DNA of 40,719 bases from JBBDJB01 sp040880125. GTDB taxonomy: Bacteria > Planctomycetota > Planctomycetia > Pirellulales > JBBDJB01. Position numbers and translations under genes: made by a program. Positions 24,977 to 33,937 of this stretch are shown here, piece by piece. The notes under the pieces are model-generated. The model was not told the origin of the DNA. It was given only the letters and a program-made list of their open reading frames with translations, and did not search any database. Position 1 is the stretch's first letter. Each line of letters opens with the position of its first letter. The stretch lies in NCBI GenBank assembly GCA_040880125.1, contig JBBDJB010000016.1:1-40719 (forward strand). Reading direction: 5' to 3'.

Positions 24977-26014
24977 ATGGAGTACGCAAGCCAGCCCCAC
25001 GACCCTCGCTCTGAGACGGCGGCCGACGGTGCGCCTCCGTATATGAAGCCGCCGCTGGTCGATGTGTCTGCCGGCGATAACGCTGCGTCGAACGAATTGC
25101 TCTCGTACGATGCCCGGCAGTGGCATCCTCCCGTGCCGGTAATCACGCGGCGTCGGCGTCGTGTGGTGCCGGCGGTGCTGTTTCTGGCCACGTGTCTTTC
25201 GACATTCTGGGTCGGCGTCACCAGTTGGATGCCGCTGACGTACATGGGCAGCATCCAGACGGCGCAGCAGATCGTTCTCGCTAACTGGCAGCAGGGGCTC
25301 GTTTATATGGGCGCCGTGCTGGCGATCCTGTTGACTCACGAGATGGGACACTTCGTCTTCACGCTCCGCTATCACATTCCGGCCAGCTACCCGCTGTTCA
25401 TTCCGCTGCCGATCAACGCCTTTGGCACGATGGGCGCGGTCATCGGCATGGACGGATTGCGGGCGAACCGGCGTCAGATGTTCGACATGGGCCTGGCGGG
25501 TCCGCTGGCGGGGCTGATCGTGGCGATCCCCATCATGTGGCTGGGCATCGAGCGGCTCGACGTGAGCAGCGGCCCGGCGATGCGGCCGGCGTTCTACAAC
25601 CCGCTGCTGGTGCAGATCATGCTGCACTACCTTCGCCCCGACGTGCCGGCCGACACGCTGGTGAGCATCTTTCAGATGAACCCCTACTTCATGGCCGGCT
25701 GGGTGGGGCTCTTGATAACGGGTCTGAACATGCTGCCCATCAGTCAACTCGACGGCGGGCACGTGATCTATGCCCTGTTCGGCCGCCGGGCACATAGGAT
25801 TGCCCGGGTGTTTCTTCTGGCCGCCATGGCGTATGTGATCATCTACGAGGTTTACGTCTGGACGGTGATGCTGGTTTTGATCACGCTGCTGGGCACCGAT
25901 CATCCGCCGACCTCCGACGACACGGTGCCGCTGGGGCCGTGGCGCTGGGCAATCGGCCTGGCCTCGCTGGCAATTCCGATCCTCTGCTTCCCGCCGCAGG
26001 GCTTGGCGCTTTGA
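24977..26014 (+). CDS. M50-family site-2-type membrane metalloprotease
   Basis: 345 residues. A polar N-terminus of about 65 residues ending in a basic run (TRRRRRVVP) is followed by several membrane segments. The zinc site is complete: HEMGH (about residue 120) in ILLTHEMGHFVF and the Asp in MLPISQLDGGHV (about residue 257). Additional family pieces are FIPLPINAFGTMGAVI and MFDMGLAGPLAGL. Such proteases cut substrates inside the membrane; without a PDZ domain this one resembles the compact site-2 proteases of bacteria and plants rather than RseP. ATG 24977 was chosen as the first ATG; the frame is open to TTG 24959. Followed 61 bp later by a MATE gene, possibly on one transcript. Confidence 0.92.
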   Translation: MEYASQPHDPRSETAADGAPPYMKPPLVDVSAGDNAASNELLSYDARQWHPPVPVITRRRRRVVPAVLFLATCLSTFWVGVTSWMPLTYMGSIQTAQQIVLANWQQGLVYMGAVLAILLTHEMGHFVFTLRYHIPASYPLFIPLPINAFGTMGAVIGMDGLRANRRQMFDMGLAGPLAGLIVAIPIMWLGIERLDVSSGPAMRPAFYNPLLVQIMLHYLRPDVPADTLVSIFQMNPYFMAGWVGLLITGLNMLPISQLDGGHVIYALFGRRAHRIARVFLLAAMAYVIIYEVYVWTVMLVLITLLGTDHPPTSDDTVPLGPWRWAIGLASLAIPILCFPPQGLAL

Positions 26015-26075
26015 GCGAGTTGCTGCTTCGGGCGAAGCTGCTTTTGAAGTCCTCCCGCCGCCGCTGGGATGCCCT

Positions 26076-27473
26076 GTGCCCACGCCTCTGACGCATTTGG
26101 AAGGCAACCTGCGGCCGCTGGTCCGGCTGGTGTGGCCGGTGTTGATCGAGAACACGCTGCACCTGCTCGTCCAATACGTCGACCTGTGGCTCACCGGCAA
26201 CTATCTGCGCGACGAGGCCTATCTGGCCGCCGTCACGCTGATGGTCTACGTGATGTGGTTCGTGTTCAACCTCTTCGCGCTGGTGGCCCAGGGGGCGACC
26301 GCCGTCATCGCCCGTTACGTCGGCGCGGGTAATTATCGCCAGGCCAGCCGCGCCGCCAACCAGGCGATCACCATCGGTCTAGTGTGGTCGATGGCCCTGG
26401 TCGTGATCGGCCTGCTGGCCGCCGAGCCGGTTGTGCACCTGCTGCAATTGGAAGGCGCGGCCGCCGATGCCGCGGTACAGTATCTGCGGATCCTCGTCTG
26501 GGCGCTGCCCGCGGTGATGCTGGAAGAGGTTGGCTTCGCCTCCCTCCGCGGTGCCGGCGACACGCTCACGGGTCTGATCGTGATGTCGATCGTCAACCTG
26601 ATCAACATCGCGGTGAGCAGCAGCCTGCTGTTGGGACTTGGGCCCCTGCCCGAGATGGGATGGATTGGCCTGGCGATTGGCACGGCGACCGGCCACGCCG
26701 TCGGTGGGTTGATCGTGTTGATTCTGCTCGCGCGTGGCCGTGCCGGCTTGCGATTGCGTTGGGTGCGGATGCGGCCGCGGAGCGAAATGATTCGCCGCAT
26801 TCTACGGATCGGCATACCCGGCGGCATCGACTCGCTGATGATCGTCGCCTGCCACCTCTGGTACGTGTCGATCATCAATCAGTTGGGCAACATGGCCACC
26901 GCCGCGCACGGGGTCGGTGTACAGATCGAGGCCCTGGCATACATGCCCGGCGCGGCCTTTCAGATCGCCGCGGCGACTCTCGCCGGACAGTACCTTGGCG
27001 CCCGCGACTACGCGAGCGCTCGTCGCAGCGTACTGCTGGCGTGTGCCGTGGGGGCAGGCGTCATGATCACCGCCGGCGCCGTGATCTATCTGGCCGCCGT
27101 GCCGCTCTCGGCGTTCTTCCTGGGCGGCCCGGATTCGGAAGTCGTACCGATCACCGCGCGGCTGCTGCGGGTGGTCGCCTTCAGCATGCCGGCGCTGGCG
27201 GTGGGGATGATCCTGCAAGGCGCCCTGCGCGGCGCCGGCGATACGCGATGGCCGCTGCTGTTCACGCTGGTCGGCATGCTGGGGCTGCGGATCCCGCTGG
27301 CGTACTGGCTGGCTCACGATTCGGTCACGCTGCTCGGCGGCATGTTCGAGTTCGACGGATGGGGACTTGGCGTACTCGGCGCGTGGTACGCGATGTTTGT
27401 CGACGTCGTCGTCCGCTGCCTGTTGGTAGTGACGCGGTTCCGCCACGGCGGCTGGCAACGGATCGAGGTGTAG
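26076..27473 (+). CDS. MATE-family multidrug/toxin exporter
   Basis: 465 residues from a GTG start with about twelve membrane segments in two related halves, the normal layout. Family features: PVLIENTLHLLVQYVDLWLT in the first helix region, GATAVIARYVGAGNYRQA after helix 2, SLRGAGDTLTG and its counterpart in the second half (ALRGAGDTRWPLLFT), and AATLAGQYLGARDYASARRS. MATE carriers export cationic drugs or metabolites by Na+ or H+ antiport. Start GTG 26076 follows GGGAT by 5 nt, and no better start is in frame downstream of the protease stop. Located after the M50 protease on the same strand. Substrate cannot be told from sequence. Confidence 0.93.
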   Translation: MPTPLTHLEGNLRPLVRLVWPVLIENTLHLLVQYVDLWLTGNYLRDEAYLAAVTLMVYVMWFVFNLFALVAQGATAVIARYVGAGNYRQASRAANQAITIGLVWSMALVVIGLLAAEPVVHLLQLEGAAADAAVQYLRILVWALPAVMLEEVGFASLRGAGDTLTGLIVMSIVNLINIAVSSSLLLGLGPLPEMGWIGLAIGTATGHAVGGLIVLILLARGRAGLRLRWVRMRPRSEMIRRILRIGIPGGIDSLMIVACHLWYVSIINQLGNMATAAHGVGVQIEALAYMPGAAFQIAAATLAGQYLGARDYASARRSVLLACAVGAGVMITAGAVIYLAAVPLSAFFLGGPDSEVVPITARLLRVVAFSMPALAVGMILQGALRGAGDTRWPLLFTLVGMLGLRIPLAYWLAHDSVTLLGGMFEFDGWGLGVLGAWYAMFVDVVVRCLLVVTRFRHGGWQRIEV

Positions 27474-27831
27474 CGGCGGAGGTAGGGTTCGCTGTGCGGA
27501 CCATCGCTTCGTGAATGTGGCGTCGTTTCCGCCTCGTGCAGTGCGGTGAAGTCACTGCCCAGCTTATGACTGATCTGGATAAGCCGGTGAATAAGTACGG
27601 ACCGCACAGCGGTCGCTACTGAGCTCGTGAATATTCAGATCGGCGCCGCGTTCGGGCTGAACGGTCACCAGTTCAGCTACTCCCTCTCCCCGGCCCTCTC
27701 CCAGAGGGAGAGGGAGCTCAACTGCTCAACACACTGTCGCCACAAAACGACATTTCACTCGGCCAACTACTTGCTTCGCGCGGCCGGCCATTGACAATGA
27801 GGCGAGTAACGCAACCCCATGAGGTGAAGCG
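27474..27831. other. Intergenic stretch with an inverted repeat and a palindrome
   Basis: 358 bp without a gene. A perfect 10-bp inverted repeat, CGCTGTGCGG (27490-27499) and CCGCACAGCG (27602-27611), encloses about 100 bp. A CCCTCTCCC palindrome follows at 27694-27714. A consensus TTGACA lies near 27793 but no -10 box fits behind it. Confidence 0.55.
27694..27714. repeat. CCCTCTCCC palindrome (REP-like)
   Basis: Perfect 9-bp arms around AGA. Bases 27685-27714 are identical to 11370-11399. It lies between two plus-strand genes, beyond the 3' end of the MATE gene. Confidence 0.7.
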
Positions 27832-29826
27832 ATGTGGTTGGGCCTGACCCTGATCGACTGGATTGTCGTCGGCGTATACCTGGTGCTGGTCACCGCACTG
27901 GGCGTGATGGCCTACCGCAAGGTCCACGACATGACCGACTTTTTCATGGGCGGCCGGCGGTTCGGCAAGATTTTCATGATGTTCTTCGCCTTTGGGGCCG
28001 GTACCAGCAGCGAGCAGGCCAACAGTGTCGTCGCCGGAAGTTGGCGCGTGGGGCTGCCTGGCATCTGGTGGCAGTTCCTCTGGCTGTGGGCGACGCCCTT
28101 CTATTGGCTGGTGGCTCCGATCATGCGACGCATGCGGGCGCTGACTACCAGCGATTTCTTCGAAGCCCGCTATGATCGCAGCACTGCCACGCTGTACTCG
28201 ATCTGGGGCATGATTATGGCCGTTGTGTTCATCGCCGGCGCCCTGTACGGCAGTGGCAAGATGATCGACGGCCTGACCGGCGGCGAGCTCCGCCGCGTGG
28301 TTGATGAGGGCGTGCTCTCGGACGTGAAGATCGTCCCGCAATTGACTCGCACGCAGACGCCGGGTGCGACGCCCGACGCCCCGCCGGTCAGCCACGCTTC
28401 GATCGAGATGCGGGCGGTCCACGGTTATGAGATCGCCATCCTGGCCATTACCGTCTTGTTTGTCATCTACGGCATGGCGGGCGGCCTGGCGGCGGCTATC
28501 TGGACCGACTTCGTCCAGGGCATACTCACCATTACGTTCTCTTTTATGTTGCTGCCGTTCGTGTTTCAGAAGATCGGCGGCTTCGCGCAGCTCAATCCGG
28601 CCGGCAGCGATCCGATCAAGCCCGGCATGTTCGACATGGTCGCCAGTCCCGAGGTGGCCGCGGCCCTGGGCCGCGAACCGATCACCGTGTTTTACGTCTT
28701 CATGCTGTCGCTCACCGCCTTGGCGGGCATCGTCGTGCAGCCGCACATCATGGGCGTGTGCGGGGCGGGCAAGACGGAGTTCGAAGGCCGTTTCGGCTTC
28801 ACGTTCGGCAACTTCCTCAAGCGGTTCTGCACGATCGCCTGGACCTTCATCGCCCTGGCGTGCATCGTCTGGTACCTCGGTCCGAACAGCCCGCTGCAGA
28901 ATTCCGATGTGCCGGAAGACCGCGCCGCCTATGAGCGGATTCAGGCGGTCATCGCCGATGATTTCCACGAGCTTCCGCAAGAGCAGCAGCAGGAATACGA
29001 CGCCTTCGACAAAGACTTTGCCGACCGACTATTCGGCCGGGCCGCACACGACATCCTGCCCAGCGTGGCGCCGGGGCTGGTGGGTTTACTGCTCGCCTCG
29101 CTGCTGGCGACGATGATGAGCACCTGCGACGCGCAGATGATCGTCGCCAGCGGTCTATTCACTGAGAACATCTACAAGCGCCTGATCAAGCCAAACGCGT
29201 CGCAGCGGCATTACCTCTGGGTGGGGCGGTTCGCCGGACTGGGCGTCGTGCTCGCGGCGCTGGTGCTGCAGACGACCTTCACCGACGTCATCGACGCGTT
29301 GCGGGTGATCGTCAAGACGCCGGCCGTGCTGGGGATCAGCCTGTGGATCGGCGTCGTGTGGCGCGGTTGGACGCCGCTTGCGGTGTGGGTGTCAGCCGCC
29401 GTGGCCGCGGCGACCTGGGCTCTGTGCGCTTACTTCCCCGGCTGGTTCGCCCAGTTCGAATCGCTGACGTTCATGATGCGCGAGTCGCACGGCGAGATCG
29501 TGGTGGCCGACTCGTGGACGATGTTTACCTTCATGGTGGCGGGCGTCGGCTCCGGACTGTTGGTGAGCATGGTCACGCCGCGGACACCGAAGGAGAAGCT
29601 CGACCACTTCTATCGTGTAATGCGCACGCCGGTGCGGCCGGGTGAGGTGATTCTCGAACCGGTGACGCTACCGCCGGACGCGGGCCCGCCGCTGGAGAAG
29701 CTGATTAATCACCCGGACATCGAAATCCCCCGGCCGACGGTGGCCGACATCGTCGGCTTCGCCGCCGCCTGGGTCTGCGTGGGCCTGATTATCTGGTTGA
29801 CGTATTTCCTGGCGAGCGCGACGTGA
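27832..29826 (+). CDS. Sodium:solute symporter (SSS family)
   Basis: 664 residues, longer than the usual 480-550. The core is clear: a first helix VVGVYLVLVTALGVMAY, the TDFFMGGRRFG motif after it, the unwound-helix segment FGAGTSSEQANSVVAGSW, and later IVVQPHIMGV and ASLLATMMSTCDAQM, where small and hydroxyl residues line the Na+ site. Extra length comes from a polar loop of about 50 residues after VFIAGALYGSGKMIDGL, another near NSPLQNSDVPEDRAAYER, and a soluble stretch before the last helix. Substrates of the family include sugars, proline, pantothenate and acetate; none can be assigned. ATG 27832 is preceded by GAGGTG 6 nt upstream. Confidence 0.92.
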   Translation: MWLGLTLIDWIVVGVYLVLVTALGVMAYRKVHDMTDFFMGGRRFGKIFMMFFAFGAGTSSEQANSVVAGSWRVGLPGIWWQFLWLWATPFYWLVAPIMRRMRALTTSDFFEARYDRSTATLYSIWGMIMAVVFIAGALYGSGKMIDGLTGGELRRVVDEGVLSDVKIVPQLTRTQTPGATPDAPPVSHASIEMRAVHGYEIAILAITVLFVIYGMAGGLAAAIWTDFVQGILTITFSFMLLPFVFQKIGGFAQLNPAGSDPIKPGMFDMVASPEVAAALGREPITVFYVFMLSLTALAGIVVQPHIMGVCGAGKTEFEGRFGFTFGNFLKRFCTIAWTFIALACIVWYLGPNSPLQNSDVPEDRAAYERIQAVIADDFHELPQEQQQEYDAFDKDFADRLFGRAAHDILPSVAPGLVGLLLASLLATMMSTCDAQMIVASGLFTENIYKRLIKPNASQRHYLWVGRFAGLGVVLAALVLQTTFTDVIDALRVIVKTPAVLGISLWIGVVWRGWTPLAVWVSAAVAAATWALCAYFPGWFAQFESLTFMMRESHGEIVVADSWTMFTFMVAGVGSGLLVSMVTPRTPKEKLDHFYRVMRTPVRPGEVILEPVTLPPDAGPPLEKLINHPDIEIPRPTVADIVGFAAAWVCVGLIIWLTYFLASAT

Positions 29827-29835
29827 GCGAAAATA

Positions 29836-29871
29836 CTTACAAAAAACTACTTTCTTTATTCCCTTTGTAAG
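29836..29871. terminator. AT-rich inverted repeat after the SSS gene
   Basis: CTTACAAA (29836-29843) and TTTGTAAG (29864-29871) form an 8-bp stem starting 10 nt after the symporter stop codon. The stem is weak and there is no trailing T-run, so a terminator role is tentative. Confidence 0.35.
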
Positions 29872-29990
29872 CGTACAATGTCCAGGTAAATCCCAGGGAT
29901 GAGTGGAAAACACAGCTTGTGAGACTGCTCGAAAAACAAAAATTTTTACTGCATTTGGCCGACAGTTGTTCAACGGTCAAAAACCGGGAT

Positions 29991-30164
29991 GTTGAAAAAA
30001 CCTCCCGCCGACACTGGTATACAAGCACGGGTGGAGAGTTTTTCAACAAAACACTGGGACCCCTAAAAGGGCGCGTTGAAAAAGTCACCTCCCAACGCGG
30101 TTTTTCCGCAAAAACACGCACCTTCGGGAAGCCCCAAAAGGGGCCGTTGAAAAAACCACCTGCC
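29991..30164 (+). repeat. Three GTTGAAAAA units in the leader of the old-yellow-enzyme-like gene
   Basis: Within the non-coding stretch 29827-30226. GTTGAAAAA followed within a few bases by ACCTCCC or CACCT(C/G)CC occurs at 29991, 30073 and 30144. The second and third copies belong to a longer shared unit (30060-30093 and 30132-30164) that starts CCCC(T/A)AAAAGGG. The first unit can fold with GAGAGTTTTTCAAC ending near 30056; the second can form CGCGTTG/CAACGCG; GCGG/CCGC and CCCC/GGGG hairpins lie between. The core resembles the ends of the MITE-like repeat at 150 and 35035. Confidence 0.6.
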
Positions 30165-30226
30165 GGAACACGGGACGTCGCCCAGGTTCATCCGGCTGGT
30201 CACAGACCCACTTCGACCTTTTTCCA

Positions 30227-31696
30227 ATGAGCGAGCAAGCGCCCAGCTACCCGAAGGTAGCTCAACTCAAAAGTGTCGACGACCTCCGCACCCGGCTCGC
30301 GGAACTGTCGCTCGAATTGCCGATCGATGAGACGATCCTCACCGCCCAGGCCGGCTCGCCGCTGGCCCGGCCGATCGCAATCGGCGGCTTTAAGGTCGGC
30401 AATCGCTGGTGCATTCACCCGATGGAAGGCTGGGACGCCAATACGGACGGCTCGCCGTCGGAGCACACCCTTCGCCGCTGGCACAACTTCGGGCTGAGCG
30501 GCGCCAAGCTGATCTGGGGCGGCGAAGCGGCCGCCGTCGTGCCCGAGGGCCGGGCCAATCCCAATCAGTCGCTGGCCGTGCCGGAGAACCGTGCCGGGCT
30601 GGCCTCGCTGCTCGAAGAACTGCTGACGGCCCATCGGCAGGCGTATGGCACGTGCGACGATCTGCTCGTCGGCCTGCAACTGACGCACTCCGGGCGGTTC
30701 TGCCGTCCACTGCGGGACCGCAGCGGGCAGCCTCGTATCGCGTACCACCATCCGCTGCTGGATGAGAAGTTCGGCATTGCCCCGGACAACGACGCCGTCG
30801 TGCTAGGCGACGATGAGCTAAAGAACTTAATCGACAACTACGTCCAGGCGGCGCGGCTCGCCGCGGAGCTGGGCTTTCAGTTTGTCGACATCAAGGCGTG
30901 CCACGGCTATCTGCTGCACGAGTTCCTCAGTGCGCGGCGGCGGCCGGGGCCGTTCGGCGGCGATTACGAGGGTCGCACCCGGCTGCTGCGGACGATTGTC
31001 GACCGGGTTCGCGAGGAGGTTCCGGACCTGATGATCGGCGTGCGGCTCAGCGCATTCGACACAGTCCCCTATCGGACCAGCCGCGAAGTCGGCCAGCCGA
31101 TGGACTACGCAGCGCTGTTGCCATACACCGACGGCTTCGGCACCGACGCCGACGATCCGCTGCGGTTCGACTTGCGCGAAGCGATCCGGCTGATGCAGGA
31201 TTTGCAGGCGCTCGGAGTGGCCACGATCAACGTCACCGGCGGCAGCCCTTACTATTGCCCGCACCTGCAGCGGCCGGCCATCTTTCCGCCCAGCGACGGC
31301 TACCTTCCTCCGGAGGATCCGCTGGTCGGCGTGTGGCGGCATATCGAGGCGGTGCGCCAGTGCAAGCAGGCCCTGCCCGACATGCCACTGGTCGGCACCG
31401 GCTATTCGTACCTGCAGGACTACCTGCCGCACGTGGCGCAGGCCGTCGTCCAGGCCGGCTGGGTCGACCTGGTGGGGCTGGGCCGCATGGTACTCGCTTA
31501 TCCGGAGTTGCCCCGCGACGTGCTGACCACCGGCAAGCTCGCCCGCAAGCGGGTTTGCCGCACGTTCAGCGACTGCACGACCGCTCCGCGCAGCAACATG
31601 ATCTCCGGCTGCTTTCCGCTCGACCCGTACTACAAGCAGCTTCCTGAAGCGGAGCGGCTTCGCCAGGTGAAGCAAGCCTTGAAGGAGTCCTCGTGA
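30227..31696 (+). CDS. NADH:flavin oxidoreductase (old yellow enzyme-like)
   Basis: 489 residues. A TIM-barrel FMN enzyme of the OYE/2,4-dienoyl-CoA reductase group. Seen: the N-terminal IHPMEGWDAN region where FMN binds, QLTHSGR, the hallmark KACHGYLLHEFLSA near residue 224 with GGDYEGR behind it, IGVRLSAFD, TINVTGGSPYYCPH, GTGYSYLQDY and VDLVGLGRMVLAYPEL, the phosphate-binding end of the barrel. A C-terminal segment has Cys residues in KRVCRTFSDCTTAP and MISGCF, reminiscent of the 4Fe-4S region of dienoyl-CoA-type members, but the C-terminal dehydrogenase domain of those is absent. It probably reduces activated C=C bonds; substrate unknown. ATG 30227 has no ribosome site; it lies after the repeat-filled leader. 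Converges on the PHP gene with 11 bp between stops. Confidence 0.9.
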   Translation: MSEQAPSYPKVAQLKSVDDLRTRLAELSLELPIDETILTAQAGSPLARPIAIGGFKVGNRWCIHPMEGWDANTDGSPSEHTLRRWHNFGLSGAKLIWGGEAAAVVPEGRANPNQSLAVPENRAGLASLLEELLTAHRQAYGTCDDLLVGLQLTHSGRFCRPLRDRSGQPRIAYHHPLLDEKFGIAPDNDAVVLGDDELKNLIDNYVQAARLAAELGFQFVDIKACHGYLLHEFLSARRRPGPFGGDYEGRTRLLRTIVDRVREEVPDLMIGVRLSAFDTVPYRTSREVGQPMDYAALLPYTDGFGTDADDPLRFDLREAIRLMQDLQALGVATINVTGGSPYYCPHLQRPAIFPPSDGYLPPEDPLVGVWRHIEAVRQCKQALPDMPLVGTGYSYLQDYLPHVAQAVVQAGWVDLVGLGRMVLAYPELPRDVLTTGKLARKRVCRTFSDCTTAPRSNMISGCFPLDPYYKQLPEAERLRQVKQALKESS

Positions 31697-31707
31697 GTGC
31701 GGCACCA

Positions 31708-33705
31708 TCATCGCCCGCGGAACAGCTCGGCCGCGTCCGGATATCCGCCGCCGTGCTCGTTCCGCTCGCCGTGGAGCGTGCTGGTCAGGCTCCAGTACGT
31801 GTTGCGTGGGTACCACCAGTGGTCGCCCTCGAACGGCGTTGTGATCTCGGCCAGCGGCATCTCCTCGCCGTAACCGTGGAGCGTTAGCTCGGTGTCCGGG
31901 CCCTGCAGATTAGCCACCGAAAGCGCGCGACTCGCCGGATGGTCGGCATCGAAACGCATCGCATCAGAATGCAAAACGCGATCGCCGCCTGTCGTAACAC
32001 GTACGCGGTACCAGCCGGTCTCGCCTACCGGCCAATCGGCCTGAAAGTGCACCGGCCGATCGGCGAGGGTGTGCCAGATCCAGCCGGCCTCGTACGGACC
32101 GTTAATCTCGGTGACGGGAATCTTTCCATCGGCCAGCGAGTCGCCGTCGCTCGGCTCGAAGGAGCGCAATACCTCCTCGTCGCGCAGCAACTCCACGCGC
32201 TGGATCGACTGATGCGGCGCGACGGTTACAATCACGTGCGCGAAGAACTCACGCCGCAGCTTGATGAAACGCTCCGCATTGCAGACTTCCAGCAGCACCA
32301 GCGAGGCGTCTCGCGGCGATGCGTCCTGGCCCATTGTGACGTAAATGGGGCTGGTGATCGCCCAATCGCCGTTTTCGTCCTCGGCCCGCAGGACGAACCA
32401 TTCCCGCGCTTGCCGGACCGGCTCGATCGCGTGCTCGATGATCGACTGCCCCCGCTTCCCCTGCACGTCCAATCGCTGAACAACCCGTCCACCACGAATC
32501 AGTTCGGCCGAACGCAACGGGTGCAGGCTCTGCAGCTCGATCCGCGCTGTCAACTCTCGCGGCTCGTCCAGCTCGATCGTATCGCCGGGCAGTTTCCCCT
32601 CGACCTCAAGGAACGCAAAAACCGGCCCACCGCTGGTCGCCATCGTGCGGCCGCGCCGCATGGCGTCGACAATCGAGGCGTAATCAAATCGCTCGGCCTT
32701 CACGTAAATGCGACGATCGCCCGGCGAGCGCGTCTGCTTTCGCCCCAGTGCGGAGTCGGTGTAACTGCTCACTGCTACACGATTGCCGAGATTTAAGGCC
32801 GCGAACCACAACTGCTCGCACGCACGCGAGTCGACGTCCACCAGGTCGGAACAGCGACCCAGGACTGCATCGGAGAGCAGTTCGGCCGCCCCCATCCAGT
32901 GCAGTTGATGCGGCGGCGTGAGTGGATGCGTGTGGATCACGACTCCGCCCAGCCGATGTACTTCCTTGGCCAGCGCCTGGCCCGGCAGCGGACGGCGGTA
33001 AATCTGCTCCAGCCGCTCGGTGGGGATCGCATGCGAAATGCCCGGCGTGTTGAAATGCCCCACGAATGGCCCCGGGCGTATCTCCTGCGCGGTGCGCAGC
33101 AGGAAGCGGTCCGTGTCGAGCCGCGAGATGCGCTCGTACGAAACATTCGAACCGGCTTCGGTGATGAAGTTCAGGCCGCCCGCCCGGCCTTGCAATGCGG
33201 TGTAGTCGAGACTGGTCGCCACGGTGGCGCGGGCGTCGTGCTGCGCATGCACGTGATTGTCGCCTGCATACCAGCCGCGCTCGCTGGGTTCAAACCAGGC
33301 GGCCAGTTCCGCCGTGATCTCGACGCGCTCTCCGGCGGCCAACGTGATGTGACACTTGATCGGCATATAGTGCGGCCCGCTGGAAAGTGCCACGTGAGTA
33401 TCACCGGCCGGCAGTACGACGCTAAAGTGGCCATCCGCATAGAAGCGTCCGTCTGCGTACACGCCGTTGCCGGAGCCATCCGCGTGGCTGCCATCGCTAG
33501 CGGTAACGACCGCCCGCACGGGCAGCCCCGGCTGCGCGTTGGAAGCGGCTGCATCGCTGATCCGTACGACAAGCTCGGCGCTGCGAGACGCGATGGGACT
33601 TCGCTCGACAAGCGTCCAATGGCTTTCGGCGCCGATCGCACAGCGCGCTACTGGCACTAGCAGCGTGGCTGCGAAGCAGAAAGTCGCCGCGGTAAGTAAA
33701 CGCAT
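31708..33705 (-). CDS. Secreted PHP-type metallohydrolase (CehA/McbA-like)
   Basis: 665 residues with a signal peptide (LLTAATFCFAATLLVPVARC). Residues 30-140 are a beta-rich region. The PHP-type metal-binding motif WYAGDNHVHAQHDAR begins near residue 143, with further candidate ligands in TEAGSNVSYER, GGVVIHTHPLTPP and LVDVDSRACEQ. The C-terminal 300 residues are beta-rich and probably non-catalytic. CehA/McbA members hydrolyse esters, carbamates or phosphoesters; in planctomycetes the family is large and mostly uncharacterised. ATG 33705 has no ribosome site, common in this genome. The gene converges on the old-yellow-enzyme-like gene with almost no spacer. Confidence 0.88.
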   Translation of the reverse strand: MRLLTAATFCFAATLLVPVARCAIGAESHWTLVERSPIASRSAELVVRISDAAASNAQPGLPVRAVVTASDGSHADGSGNGVYADGRFYADGHFSVVLPAGDTHVALSSGPHYMPIKCHITLAAGERVEITAELAAWFEPSERGWYAGDNHVHAQHDARATVATSLDYTALQGRAGGLNFITEAGSNVSYERISRLDTDRFLLRTAQEIRPGPFVGHFNTPGISHAIPTERLEQIYRRPLPGQALAKEVHRLGGVVIHTHPLTPPHQLHWMGAAELLSDAVLGRCSDLVDVDSRACEQLWFAALNLGNRVAVSSYTDSALGRKQTRSPGDRRIYVKAERFDYASIVDAMRRGRTMATSGGPVFAFLEVEGKLPGDTIELDEPRELTARIELQSLHPLRSAELIRGGRVVQRLDVQGKRGQSIIEHAIEPVRQAREWFVLRAEDENGDWAITSPIYVTMGQDASPRDASLVLLEVCNAERFIKLRREFFAHVIVTVAPHQSIQRVELLRDEEVLRSFEPSDGDSLADGKIPVTEINGPYEAGWIWHTLADRPVHFQADWPVGETGWYRVRVTTGGDRVLHSDAMRFDADHPASRALSVANLQGPDTELTLHGYGEEMPLAEITTPFEGDHWWYPRNTYWSLTSTLHGERNEHGGGYPDAAELFRGR

Positions 33706-33937
33706 GGCGGATTGTTTCGCTTTTTTGGAAAAACTCGTAAAATGAGAACGTGCTTGTAGATGTTACCGTGTGCTGCACGGCGGATGCGAATGCCAATTGC
33801 CGCGTTCACCTCGCGGGTAGACTGAGATGCTGGCTGCCCTGCCAATGGGGGTTCGCGCACGCGATCAGGCTCATGATACTTCATAGCCGCGACTAGCGCG
33901 GTTGACTCTGTTGTTTCAGTATGGAGGCTCGCTTGCG

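Noticed and set aside
24815..26200. A 461-codon minus-strand frame opposite the M50 protease
   Set aside because: Shadow of a complete, motif-bearing protease gene; product has no recognisable features.
29991..30164. Repeat units considered as a CRISPR array
   Set aside because: Units are degenerate, only three, unevenly spaced, themselves contain hairpins and have no cas gene nearby.
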